Shown here: in pieces, positions 6,186 to 13,338 of the stretch
Numbering within the stretch: position 1 is the first letter of the stretch
Layout of the letters: each line of letters starts with the position of its first letter
NCBI GenBank assembly: GCA_902783515.1
Contig: CACZRK010000091.1
Location: 1-16,394 of the forward strand
DNA: 16,394 nucleotides
Direction: 5' to 3'
Origin: an uncultured Coriobacteriaceae bacterium
GTDB taxonomy: Bacteria; Actinomycetota; Coriobacteriia; Coriobacteriales; UMGS124
Position numbers and translations under genes: made by a program
The notes under the pieces: generated by a model
What the model was told of the DNA's origin: nothing
Database searches by the model: none
The model's input: only the letters and a program-made list of their open reading frames with translations

Positions 6186-8969
6186 ATGAAGGATTTGAAC
6201 CTGTCTCGTCGCTCGTTTCTTGCGGCGACGGCCATGGCCGGGATCACGGCGGCGGTCGACGCCAGCCCGACAGGCAGCCTCGTCGAGGCCAAGGCCAGCG
6301 AGCTCGGTGACAAACCGGGCGAGGAGACCGTCGTCCAGACGCTGTGTCGCGCCTGCATCTCCAACTGCGGCGTCCTCGCGACGGTGAGGGACGGGCGCGT
6401 CGTCAAGCTGGAGGGCGATCCGCGCGACCCGATGAGCAACGGCCGCCTGTGCCCCAAGGGACTCGCCGGCATCCAGGCCCTGTACAACCCCAACCGCCTC
6501 AAGTACCCGATGAAGCGCGTGGGCGAGCGTGGGGTCAACAGCTGGGAGCGCATCTCCTGGCAGGAGGCGATCGACACCATCGCCGATAAGCTCATGGACG
6601 TCTATGAGCAAGATCCCATGACGCTGGTGTTCTCCAGCGGAGGCGGCGGCAACCCGCAGTTCTACTCCCCGATGCGCTTCCTGCAGGCCTTCGGCGGTGG
6701 CAACTTCTTCGAGCCGGGCTGCGCGCAGTGCTACTTGCCGCGCAACCACGCCCAGCCAACGATCAACGGCCTGGGCGACAATTCCATCGCCGACTCCGGC
6801 GCCTTCGAGATCTATTACGAGAAGAATCAGACCAAGACGCTCGTGCTCTGGGGAACCGACCCTTCGCAGAGCTGCCCCGCCAACGGCGGCCGCGCCCTTG
6901 CGAACATGCGGGCCAACGGCACCAAGACGGTCGTCGTCGACCCGCGCTTCACGCCCGACGCCGCCAAGGCCGACGTCTGGCTGCCCGTGCGGCCCGGCAC
7001 CGACGTGGCGCTCATGCTCGCATGGATCCGGTACATCCTCGACAATGACGAGTACGACCACGACTTCTGTCTCAAGTGGACCAACCTGCCGTTCCTGATC
7101 AACCCGGAGACGCGCTACTGCTATCGCGCCAACGAACTGGGCTTCACGGTGATGGACACCGACGGCACCACCGACATCTCCGCCACGACCTACGTGGTGT
7201 GGGACAACAACACCAACCAGCCTCAACCGCTCCCCTACCCGTGGGACGACGCGCTCGACCCCGTCCTGGACGGCGAGTTCGAATGGGAGGGCACCGCGGG
7301 CATCAAGACGGGGTACCGCTGCCTGTGGGAGGCCTGCCAGGACTGGACCCTCGACAAGGCTGCCGAGACCTGTGACCTGCAGGCGGACAAGATCGAGGAG
7401 GCCATTCGGCTCTATCTTGACGGGACGCCCCACGCCGGGGTCGTACTGGGCGTCGCGACCGACCAGTACGAGCAGTCGGCGCAGGCGGCCGAAGGCGCCA
7501 CAATCCTGGACGTCATAACCGGCAATCTGGAGAACCCGGGCAACATCTCCCAGTTCCGCAACGCCCAAAACCCCGGCACCTATGTCGTCCCCGCCTACGA
7601 CAAGTACGACCCCACGCACCCGCTCGCTCCGACCGAGGAGGTCATCAACCGCAGGCTCGGCTTCATCGAGCACAAGGGCCTGGGCTTTTGGAAGGCCTCG
7701 CACATCCCGACGATCCGCGAGGCCCTGGAGACCGGAGAGCCGTACATGCCGCGCGTCTGGATCGACCGCTCCGGCAACAAGCCGGTCGTGGTGGGCGGCG
7801 CCAACCAGTTCATCGAGGCTTGCAAGAACTTCGAGTTCATCGTCCACGCCTACATGTACCCGACCGCGATGTCGGTGGAGCTGGCCGACATCATCCTGCC
7901 CGCCGCCGAGTGGCTCGAGATGTCCTATGTCTGCGATCGCCTCAACGTGTTCTGCATCCGCCAGCGCGTCACGCAGCTGTTCGAGTGCACCGACGAGACG
8001 CTGATGTGGAACTGGATCCTGAAGGCGCTGGCCGACCGCGGCCACGAGAAGGCGGCCCTGTCCTTCTCGCCCGACATGGACGACGCGAAGCGCCTCGGCG
8101 TGAACTGGCTCACCTACGATGACTACGAGGAGTACCTCGCCAGCGTCGTGAGCAGGTCCTTCACCGAGCAGTATCCGGACGGCCTGACCTGGGCGGACTG
8201 CAAAGAGAAGCTGCCGATGTCGTTCAAGGACACGCAGACGTGGTACGAGAGCTCCTACGGCCACTACCTGCAGACCAACGAGAAGACGGGCAAGCCCTAC
8301 GGCTTCCAGCGTACGACGTCGCTCAAGTGCGAGCCGTACGCCGAGGGCATGATCCGGCTCGGGCGCACCGGCCACGTCTCCGGCAAGTACAACGGCTTCG
8401 TGCTGCCGCCCGCGTCGGTGGACTACGAGCCGCTGCCCTACTACACCGAGCCCGCCGAGTCACCGCGCGTCGACGACGAGTACCCGTACACGCTCACGGA
8501 GGGGCGCGTCCCGTTCTATCACCACGGCACGCTGCGCAACGTCCCGTACCTGCGCGAGGCGTACCCCGTCGCGCGCGCATGGCTCAACCCGCTGACTGCC
8601 GACGAGATCGGCGTCGTCGACGGCGACTGGGTCAAGCTCACCAGCAGGCGCGGCGAGACCCACGGCAAGGTGCTGGTCACCGAGGGCATCGCGCCAGGCG
8701 TGGTGTACCAGGAGCGCTTCTGGAACCCCGAGCTGCTCGACTCCGACGACCCGCGCCAGGCGTGGCAGGCGATGAACATCAACGTCCTGACGAAGAACGA
8801 CGCCCCGTTCAACCCGGAGTACGGCACCTACACGCTGCGCGGGGTCCAAGTGAAGATCGAGAAGTCCGAGAGGCCCGACGGCATCTGGGAGGACCCGAAG
8901 GAGTTCGCCCCGTGGATGCCCGAGCCGTCCGACAACACTGGCGGAGGGGATGCCGTTTATGACGCGTAA
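6186..8969 (+). CDS. Tat-exported molybdopterin oxidoreductase, DMSO reductase family (catalytic subunit)
   Basis: A 927-residue bis-MGD molybdenum (or tungsten) enzyme. Residues 1-37 are a twin-arginine signal (SRRSFLAATAMAG), so the folded enzyme is sent across the membrane. C54, C57, C61 and C89 (CxxCxxxC...CPKG) bind one [4Fe-4S] cluster. Pterin-binding features are VLWGTDPSQSCP near 217 and VVVDPRF near 249, followed by the conserved RPGTDVALMLAW; the C-terminal dinucleotide-binding domain runs from about 773 (HHGTLRNVPYL) to about 850. The segment EPGCAQCYLPRNHAQP (C179, C182) lies where the family usually has its metal-ligand residue, so a Cys ligand is plausible. AAGGAG and GGGAGG precede the ATG. 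It is coupled to a four-cluster ferredoxin subunit and followed by a TorD chaperone. The substrate is unknown; catechol dehydroxylases, pyrogallol transhydroxylase-like and other reductases of anaerobic gut bacteria should be compared. Confidence 0.95.
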   Translation: MKDLNLSRRSFLAATAMAGITAAVDASPTGSLVEAKASELGDKPGEETVVQTLCRACISNCGVLATVRDGRVVKLEGDPRDPMSNGRLCPKGLAGIQALYNPNRLKYPMKRVGERGVNSWERISWQEAIDTIADKLMDVYEQDPMTLVFSSGGGGNPQFYSPMRFLQAFGGGNFFEPGCAQCYLPRNHAQPTINGLGDNSIADSGAFEIYYEKNQTKTLVLWGTDPSQSCPANGGRALANMRANGTKTVVVDPRFTPDAAKADVWLPVRPGTDVALMLAWIRYILDNDEYDHDFCLKWTNLPFLINPETRYCYRANELGFTVMDTDGTTDISATTYVVWDNNTNQPQPLPYPWDDALDPVLDGEFEWEGTAGIKTGYRCLWEACQDWTLDKAAETCDLQADKIEEAIRLYLDGTPHAGVVLGVATDQYEQSAQAAEGATILDVITGNLENPGNISQFRNAQNPGTYVVPAYDKYDPTHPLAPTEEVINRRLGFIEHKGLGFWKASHIPTIREALETGEPYMPRVWIDRSGNKPVVVGGANQFIEACKNFEFIVHAYMYPTAMSVELADIILPAAEWLEMSYVCDRLNVFCIRQRVTQLFECTDETLMWNWILKALADRGHEKAALSFSPDMDDAKRLGVNWLTYDDYEEYLASVVSRSFTEQYPDGLTWADCKEKLPMSFKDTQTWYESSYGHYLQTNEKTGKPYGFQRTTSLKCEPYAEGMIRLGRTGHVSGKYNGFVLPPASVDYEPLPYYTEPAESPRVDDEYPYTLTEGRVPFYHHGTLRNVPYLREAYPVARAWLNPLTADEIGVVDGDWVKLTSRRGETHGKVLVTEGIAPGVVYQERFWNPELLDSDDPRQAWQAMNINVLTKNDAPFNPEYGTYTLRGVQVKIEKSERPDGIWEDPKEFAPWMPEPSDNTGGGDAVYDA
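8943..8949 (+). promoter_or_regulatory. Ribosome binding site that fixes the ferredoxin start
   Basis: GGAGGGG lies inside the end of the molybdoenzyme gene. It touches the ATG at 8950, which is too close for use, and is 9 bases from the ATG at 8959. This favours 8959 (MTRKCLVV) as the start and gives an 11-base gene overlap. Confidence 0.7.
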
Positions 8970-9570
8970 ATGCTTGGTCGTTGACCTCAATCGCTGCATC
9001 GGCTGCTTCGCGTGCGATATCGCCTGCAAGACGGCGCACGACGTCGACCTAGGCGTCTATTGGAGCCGCGTGGTCACGGTCGGTCCCAACGGCACGTTCC
9101 CCGACATCGAGGAGTACTGGCTGCCGACGATGTGCCAGCAGTGCGCCAACGCCCCCTGCATCGAGGTGTGCCCCACCGGCGCCTCCTACCGCAACGATGA
9201 CGGCGTCGTTCTGATCGACGAGCAGACGTGCATCGGCTGCCAGCTGTGCATCACCGCGTGTCCCTACGGTGTGCGCTCCTACAACGCCGACAAGACGGTC
9301 GTCGAGAAGTGCAACCTGTGCGTCGACCGCCTCGCCCAGGGCGAGGACCCCAAGTGCGTCATGGCCTGCTGCGCCGAGGCCCGCTTCTATGGCGACCTGG
9401 ACGATCCCGACTCCGACGCCTCCAAGGCGCTCGCCGCCGCCGACGAAGCCGACGTTCACCGTCTGGCGGACTCGGGCAACCAGCCCAGCGCCGCCTACAT
9501 CCTGAGCGAGAAGATCGCGACCTGGCGCTCGGACGACTGGGTGAGCGACGGGGAGTACACGCGCGGATAA
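8959..9570 (+). CDS. Four-cluster [4Fe-4S] ferredoxin-type electron-transfer subunit (DmsB-like)
   Basis: A 203-residue iron-sulfur protein, the expected electron-transfer partner of the preceding enzyme. Sixteen cysteines form four cluster motifs in DmsB/NrfC order: C13-C16-C19-C23 (CIGCFACDIAC), C59-C62-C67-C71 (CQQCANAPCIEVC), C91-C94-C97-C101 (CIGCQLCITAC) and C118-C121-C133-C137 (CNLCVDR...CVMAC). It has no signal peptide or membrane anchor. In this family the beta subunit is usually co-exported with the Tat-bearing catalytic subunit, so a periplasmic location is likely. The 11-base overlap with the catalytic gene implies coupled translation in equal amounts. The tail after 145 is acidic and differs from a standard DmsB C-terminus. 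No NrfD/DmsC anchor gene follows, unlike classic DMSO reductase operons. Confidence 0.95.
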   Translation: MTRKCLVVDLNRCIGCFACDIACKTAHDVDLGVYWSRVVTVGPNGTFPDIEEYWLPTMCQQCANAPCIEVCPTGASYRNDDGVVLIDEQTCIGCQLCITACPYGVRSYNADKTVVEKCNLCVDRLAQGEDPKCVMACCAEARFYGDLDDPDSDASKALAAADEADVHRLADSGNQPSAAYILSEKIATWRSDDWVSDGEYTRG

Positions 9571-9619
9571 CGCCGACGGCGCGCTCGCAGCGCCCGCCGA
9601 TGGCAAGACGAGTGAGAGA

Positions 9620-9654
9620 GGGGCGCCCGCCGCGCACACGGCGACGGGCGCCCC
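9620..9654 (+). terminator. Strong intercistronic hairpin between ferredoxin and chaperone genes
   Basis: GGGGCGCCCG (9620-9629) pairs perfectly with CGGGCGCCCC (9645-9654), with further CCG/CGG pairing possible in the loop. It lies 49 bases after the ferredoxin stop and 61 bases before the chaperone start. No T-run follows, so it may cause partial termination or protect the upstream message, lowering chaperone output relative to the enzyme. Complete termination is also possible. Confidence 0.5.
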
Positions 9655-9715
9655 AGACGGATGTCGCGGCGCGTGACGTCACGCGCGCTGAGGACAAGGG
9701 AAGAGGAGGCCGATC

Positions 9716-10528
9716 ATGGAGGGCACCACGAGGGCAGCGCTCGTCGACGGCACCGACGGCGAGAGGGGGTCAACGCCCCAGGCCATGGTGACCCCCGACG
9801 AGCTCATCGACGCGATGAGGGCGCGCGCGGACGCCTATCGCATGTTCTCGAGCATCCTGCTCCACGAGCTCACGCAGGCACAGATCGATCGCCTCCGCGA
9901 GGCGACGCCGTCAGAGACGGGACCGGCGGAGATCGCCGACGGTCTCGCGACCATCCGTCGCTACCTACGACGCGCGGGCGCCGACCCACGCACCGACCTC
10001 GCGGTCGACTACGCACGCGTGTTCCTGTCAGCAGGCGTCTACGACGGCAGGACCGCCGAGCCCTATGAGTCGGCCTTCACGAGCGAGGACCATCTCCTGT
10101 ACCAAGAGTCACGCGACCAGGTCATGCGCGTCTACCGTGAGAACGGCTTTGCCGTTGACCCGTCCCTGCACATGCCCGAGGACCACCTTGGCATCGAGTT
10201 TGAGTTCCTCTCACGCATGGCGGACCGAACCGCCGAGGCCGTAGATACCGCCCGGTCAGAGAGAGACGGTCGGACGAGCGAGACACCGCGGGGACCCGCG
10301 CCGGACGCGGCCGACGAGGCGGACCCGTCGGAGACGATAGCTCGGCTCGCCACCACGCAGGCCGACTTCGTCGAGCAGCACGTCCTCAACTGGATCGACG
10401 AGCTTGTCGACAAGGTCGACGAATTCGCCGAGCTACCCCTGTACCCAGCCTTCATGCGCATGGCCAGGCAATACGCGCGCGACGACCGCGATCTGATGCG
10501 ACAGCTCGCCACGGCGCTGGCCGAATAG
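9716..10528 (+). CDS. TorD/DmsD-family molybdoenzyme assembly chaperone
   Basis: A 270-residue cytoplasmic, mostly helical protein. TorD-family chaperones bind the Tat signal or apo-form of their molybdoenzyme, help cofactor insertion and hold back export until folding is complete. Family features are AYRMFSSILLHELT (40-53), DYARVFL...EPYESAF (98-121), the hallmark MPEDHLGIEFEFLSRM (153-168) and DFVEQHVLNWIDEL (217-230). It is longer than the usual 200-220 residues because of a disordered N-terminus (1-25) and a hydrophilic insertion at about 172-208 rich in D, E, R, T and P, placed between the EDH motif and the next helix. AGGAGG (9704-9709) is 6 bases before the ATG. Its position after the catalytic and ferredoxin genes strongly suggests a dedicated chaperone for that enzyme. 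Confidence 0.9.
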   Translation: MEGTTRAALVDGTDGERGSTPQAMVTPDELIDAMRARADAYRMFSSILLHELTQAQIDRLREATPSETGPAEIADGLATIRRYLRRAGADPRTDLAVDYARVFLSAGVYDGRTAEPYESAFTSEDHLLYQESRDQVMRVYRENGFAVDPSLHMPEDHLGIEFEFLSRMADRTAEAVDTARSERDGRTSETPRGPAPDAADEADPSETIARLATTQADFVEQHVLNWIDELVDKVDEFAELPLYPAFMRMARQYARDDRDLMRQLATALAE

Positions 10529-10607
10529 ACGAGGGAGGCGGCGCGGGGCAGCACTACGATTAGCCGGTCCTTCCGTCTTTCCAGAGTCAACGACACGCGG
10601 AGGGATG

Positions 10608-10613
10608 AGGAGG
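10608..10613 (+). promoter_or_regulatory. Ribosome binding site that decides the LuxR start
   Basis: AGGAGG lies 6 bases before a GTG at 10620. The alternative ATG at 10605 directly abuts GGAGGG (10599-10604) and so has no spacer. GTG 10620 is therefore the more likely start, although the two products differ by only five residues. Confidence 0.55.
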
Positions 10614-10619
10614 GACCGC

Positions 10620-12197
10620 GTGAGACTGGAACTCTCAAACGTGCGACGGGGCGTGGACGCGTTGGCCCCCGCGATCGCGCTGGTCGCGCCCGCGTTCTGG
10701 TTCGCTTGGTACGCGATGGTCTATGGCAGCGAGGTGCACTTCGGTGGGATCGACGCCCATGCCGACGACGTGTCGCGCGCATATCTGCTGTCCACGATGA
10801 CGCTCGTCGTGACGCTCGCCATCCTCGGCACGCGTCCCGGGCGATTTCAGCCGCTGACGAACAGGCCCCCCTGGGTCGTCGGGGCGGGGGTGGGAGCCGC
10901 CCTCACCACATGGTGGGCGCTCGCCACGGCCAACCCCGTTCCGACAGCGTTGACCGGTATGTTCACCGGGTTCATCGCGATGAGGTACACCACCATCTAC
11001 GCGCAGGCGAACCCGAAGTCGACGATGCTCGCCATCGTGATCGCCCAGCTGCTGGCGTCATTCGTCTGCGCGTACGCAAGATCCCTGCCGATCGCGTGGA
11101 TGCTAGCGATCACCTGCCTGATGCCGCTGCTGGGAGCCGCGTGCGCGATGATCGACGGCGGTGAGATGCGCTATGAGCAGGTCAGCGACATCGAGGAGCC
11201 AACACCTGACTTCCTGCGCCTCGTCGCCGCGATGTTCCTGCTCACCACCGTCATGTACGTCGCTCGCGCGTTCTATCCGGCCGCCGATAACGGCGCGACG
11301 TTCGCCGACATCCTCGGCGGAGGCGGCAACGCCTCCCTGTTCCTCCTGCGCGTCGCCCTGATCGCGCTCATTCTGGCGCTGCCGACCTCGACCGACCTCC
11401 CTAAGCTCAGCTACTACCTCTTCCTCGCCCTTGTGCTGATCGCCCTCCCGCTGCCGCTGCTGCGTGTCCGCAGCGACGTCGCGTCGGCCCTTTTCGGCGC
11501 AGTGAACTCCCTCAAGGCCCTTGTGCTGTGGGTGCTTCTCGCCGGCATGGCCTACAAGACCGGACGATCGCCCCTGAGGCTCTTCGGGTGGGGCTATGCC
11601 GGCTCGACGATGGGCTCGAACGTCGGCCTGGTCGTCGGCAACACCCTGGCGTCGGCGGGCATCACGGGAGGCGCCCTCGCAGTTACCGAGGTGACGCTGC
11701 TCGCAAGCATGGTCCTCACGTGCACGCTCGTGGTGAACGTCCAGGTGGTCCGCAGGCTCTTCGTGCCGGCCGACGGCGACGACGCGCCCATTGACCTCGG
11801 CACGAGAGAGGAAGGGGACGCGAGCGCCGGAAGACGAGCCGACGCCAGTCGGCCAGCGCCCGAACGGGCAGACCAACGGAACGCCCGAGGGGACGCGACG
11901 CTTCTCGCCAAAGGCGACGCCGAGACGCCCCTCTCAGGCGCAGACGGCCGCGCAGCAGGACGTTGGCGACGGACCCTCAGACGCATGGCGGGCGACCACG
12001 ACCTCTCCCCGCGTGAGACGGACGTACTAGAGCAGTTGCTGAAAGGGCACACCAAGAAGCGCATCTCAGAGGAACTGTGCATCTCGTACAACACGGTGCG
12101 CAGCCACGTGCGCAACATCTATGAGAAGTGCGACGCCCATAGCCAGCAGGATCTCATCGACGCGTTCGACAGATATCTGCGCGATGACAGGGCATGA
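10620..12197 (+). CDS. LuxR-type transcriptional regulator with multi-pass membrane sensor domain
   Basis: A 525-residue one-component regulator fixed in the membrane. Residues 1-380 contain about a dozen hydrophobic segments in an MFS-like arrangement. Residues about 382-458 are a hydrophilic linker rich in R, D, A, G and P. Residues 462-520 are a LuxR/GerE helix-turn-helix: LSPRETDVLEQLLKGHTKKR, then ISEELCISYNTVRSHVRNIY, then EKCDAHSQQDLIDAF. This membrane-LuxR architecture is abundant in Eggerthellaceae, where such genes often sit beside molybdoenzymes or flavin reductases and control them. By that analogy it probably senses a substrate or membrane signal and activates the genes upstream of it. 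It follows the chaperone by 91 bases on the same strand and may have its own promoter. The frame is also open from an ATG at 10605. Confidence 0.93.
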   Translation: MRLELSNVRRGVDALAPAIALVAPAFWFAWYAMVYGSEVHFGGIDAHADDVSRAYLLSTMTLVVTLAILGTRPGRFQPLTNRPPWVVGAGVGAALTTWWALATANPVPTALTGMFTGFIAMRYTTIYAQANPKSTMLAIVIAQLLASFVCAYARSLPIAWMLAITCLMPLLGAACAMIDGGEMRYEQVSDIEEPTPDFLRLVAAMFLLTTVMYVARAFYPAADNGATFADILGGGGNASLFLLRVALIALILALPTSTDLPKLSYYLFLALVLIALPLPLLRVRSDVASALFGAVNSLKALVLWVLLAGMAYKTGRSPLRLFGWGYAGSTMGSNVGLVVGNTLASAGITGGALAVTEVTLLASMVLTCTLVVNVQVVRRLFVPADGDDAPIDLGTREEGDASAGRRADASRPAPERADQRNARGDATLLAKGDAETPLSGADGRAAGRWRRTLRRMAGDHDLSPRETDVLEQLLKGHTKKRISEELCISYNTVRSHVRNIYEKCDAHSQQDLIDAFDRYLRDDRA

Positions 12198-12291
12198 GCC
12201 ATGGGTCCCCACGGCGGCCTTGGGCACTCGCCGACGCCGTCCAGCGATGCCGGCGAATCATCGGCAGACGGGCAAATAAATGCACGGAAAA

Positions 12292-12316
12292 GTGCGCGGG
12301 GCGCGCCGGCGCGCAC
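12292..12316 (+). terminator. GC hairpin downstream of the LuxR gene
   Basis: GTGCGCG (12292-12298) pairs with CGCGCAC (12310-12316) around an 11-base loop that is itself partly self-complementary (GGCGCGCC). It lies 95 bases after the LuxR stop and has no T-run, so a terminator role is only possible. Confidence 0.35.
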
Positions 12317-12465
12317 GGGGTCGGGTAAACCTGGCAGTCGCGGCTGGTGCCGTGCGACTAGGGCATCTTTCGGCGTTCAGAAGCATCCGAACGTATGCGG
12401 GAAACGAGAACACCGGTGCGGCGCCGTCCGACGAGAACACCTTTCGACGTTCCGGAGGGTTTGCA

Positions 12466-12655
12466 CGGGCCGCCGGGACAGTCCCGTGCGAATCGGAGTG
12501 CTCCCATTCGTGCATGCGTGCGTTCGGGAGCACGTTCGGCACATGTTCGCACGAACGGGAGACCCCCGAGCGAGCCCCCGCACCGTCATCGGCACCGCGA
12601 AGTCTCCCGATCGTCAAGGACTGTGCCGGCGCCCCGGCGAAACCCTCCCGAACGC
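12466..12655. repeat. 190-bp dispersed intergenic repeat, copy B
   Basis: The second copy of the repeat at 3803-3992, in the same orientation, gap-free and 93% identical. The match ends sharply near 12655, after CTCCCGAACG. As in copy A, short half-sites of the CTCCCRTTCGTGC type alternate in both orientations. The two copies bracket the redox gene cluster 4205-12197. Confidence 0.85.
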
Positions 12656-12701
12656 GCATTTCCGTCCCGACGAAGTCTCCCGTTCGCACGATCCTGTCCC
12701 G
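12474..12701. repeat. Element bounded by imperfect 25-bp inverted repeats
   Basis: The unit at 12474-12498 (CGGGACAGTCCCGTGCGAAT then CGGAG) and 12677-12701 (CTCCCGTTCGCACGATCCTG then TCCCG) are reverse complements at 20 of 25 positions. They enclose about 178 bases that include most of repeat copy B. This gives a 228-bp block with terminal inverted repeats and no coding capacity, as in non-autonomous mobile or BIME-like elements. No clear target-site duplication was found. Copy A lacks the right-hand inverted unit but has an extra left-hand one. Confidence 0.55.
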
Positions 12702-12807
12702 ACCGGGCGGAGCACCCCGCGCGCAGTGCCCCCATTCGCACGATCATGCACCATGAGTCGCGCATACGCGCATGCGACGGGAACGCGTGAACGAGTCGAT
12801 ACCATCC

Positions 12808-13314
12808 CTACCGCGTGACGGCGGAGGCGTGGCGGCGGCCCATCGCGGCGCGCACGCAGAGCACGGACCCAATGGCCAGCGGCACGGCCGCCGCAATCGT
12901 GAGCGAAGTCGTCGCGCCCATCGCGGCGAGCGCCGGAATGCCCTGCAGCATGCCATAGACGTACGGGAGCAGCCAGAACAGCCATACGCCGATGCTCAGG
13001 CGATGGAAGCTCGCGCGCATGCGGGCGTCACCGCGCGCCAGCGTCACCGTCGCCCACGTGGCGTGGAAGAGCATGAGGGCGAACGCGAGCGCGCCGGTGA
13101 CCGCGTGGACGGACAGGGTGCCGGCGGCACCCGTGCCGCTCGCGAATGCCGACATCAGCGTGGTGCCGGTCGCGTCGCAGACAAGACCCGCCCAGAACAG
13201 GATGACGTGCGGCACGCGCAGCTCGCCGGCCGAACGCTCCCAGAAGACGCCGATGGTGTACAACACGAGAGCGACCGAGATGGTGCCAGCCGCGGCCATA
13301 ATGATGGGACTCAT
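12808..13314 (-). CDS. HsmA-like (TIGR03987-like) membrane protein
   Basis: A 168-residue protein with about five hydrophobic segments: 4-24, 35-55, 69-90, 107-125 and 134-155. The pattern YTIGVFWERSAGELRVPHV, FWAGLVCDATGTTLM, VHAVTGALAFALMLFHATWA and SFHRLSIGVWLFWLLPYVYG is that of the small HsmA/TIGR03987 membrane family as I remember it. Conserved histidines H70, H84 and H104 could be heme or metal ligands; the family's function is not established to my knowledge. This protein has an added hydrophobic C-terminal segment beyond what I recall as a roughly 125-residue core. The ATG at 13314 is supported by GGAGG (complement of 13326-13330), 11 bases upstream; the frame stays open 16 codons further without support. 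It is transcribed towards the LuxR gene, with a palindrome just upstream that may control it. Confidence 0.8.
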   Translation of the reverse strand: MSPIIMAAAGTISVALVLYTIGVFWERSAGELRVPHVILFWAGLVCDATGTTLMSAFASGTGAAGTLSVHAVTGALAFALMLFHATWATVTLARGDARMRASFHRLSIGVWLFWLLPYVYGMLQGIPALAAMGATTSLTIAAAVPLAIGSVLCVRAAMGRRHASAVTR

Positions 13315-13338
13315 GATGATTCCTGCCTCCGTTGCATG

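Larger units (their letters stand above)
12198..12807. other. Repeat-rich non-coding stretch after the LuxR gene
   Basis: 610 bases without a supportable gene. It contains a GC hairpin (12292-12316), an exact direct repeat ACGAGAACACC at 12404-12414 and 12431-12441, related fragments TTTCGGCGTTC and TTTCGACGTTC, the second 190-bp repeat copy (12466-12655) and an inverted 25-bp unit (12677-12701). A further relative, CCCATTCGCACGATCATG, is near 12730. The frames crossing it on both strands are shadows of this repeat structure. Confidence 0.75.

Noticed and set aside
6108..8375. Long open frame (755 codons) on the minus strand opposite the molybdoenzyme gene
   Set aside because: It is the antisense shadow of a clearly real gene in GC-rich DNA. 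Its product is a low-complexity, V/L/G/R/H-rich sequence with no domain, and no ribosome binding site is evident.
12330..12760. Possible CRISPR array because of repeated short motifs
   Set aside because: The repeats alternate in orientation, vary in length and spacing, and the intervening sequence is itself repeated elsewhere. There is no regular repeat-spacer pattern and no cas gene.
12201..12818. Plus-strand frame of 205 codons, with a similar peptide encoded at 3823-4128
   Set aside because: The similarity between the two peptides comes from the 190-bp DNA repeat. Substitutions between copies do not favour third codon positions, and neither frame has a ribosome binding site.
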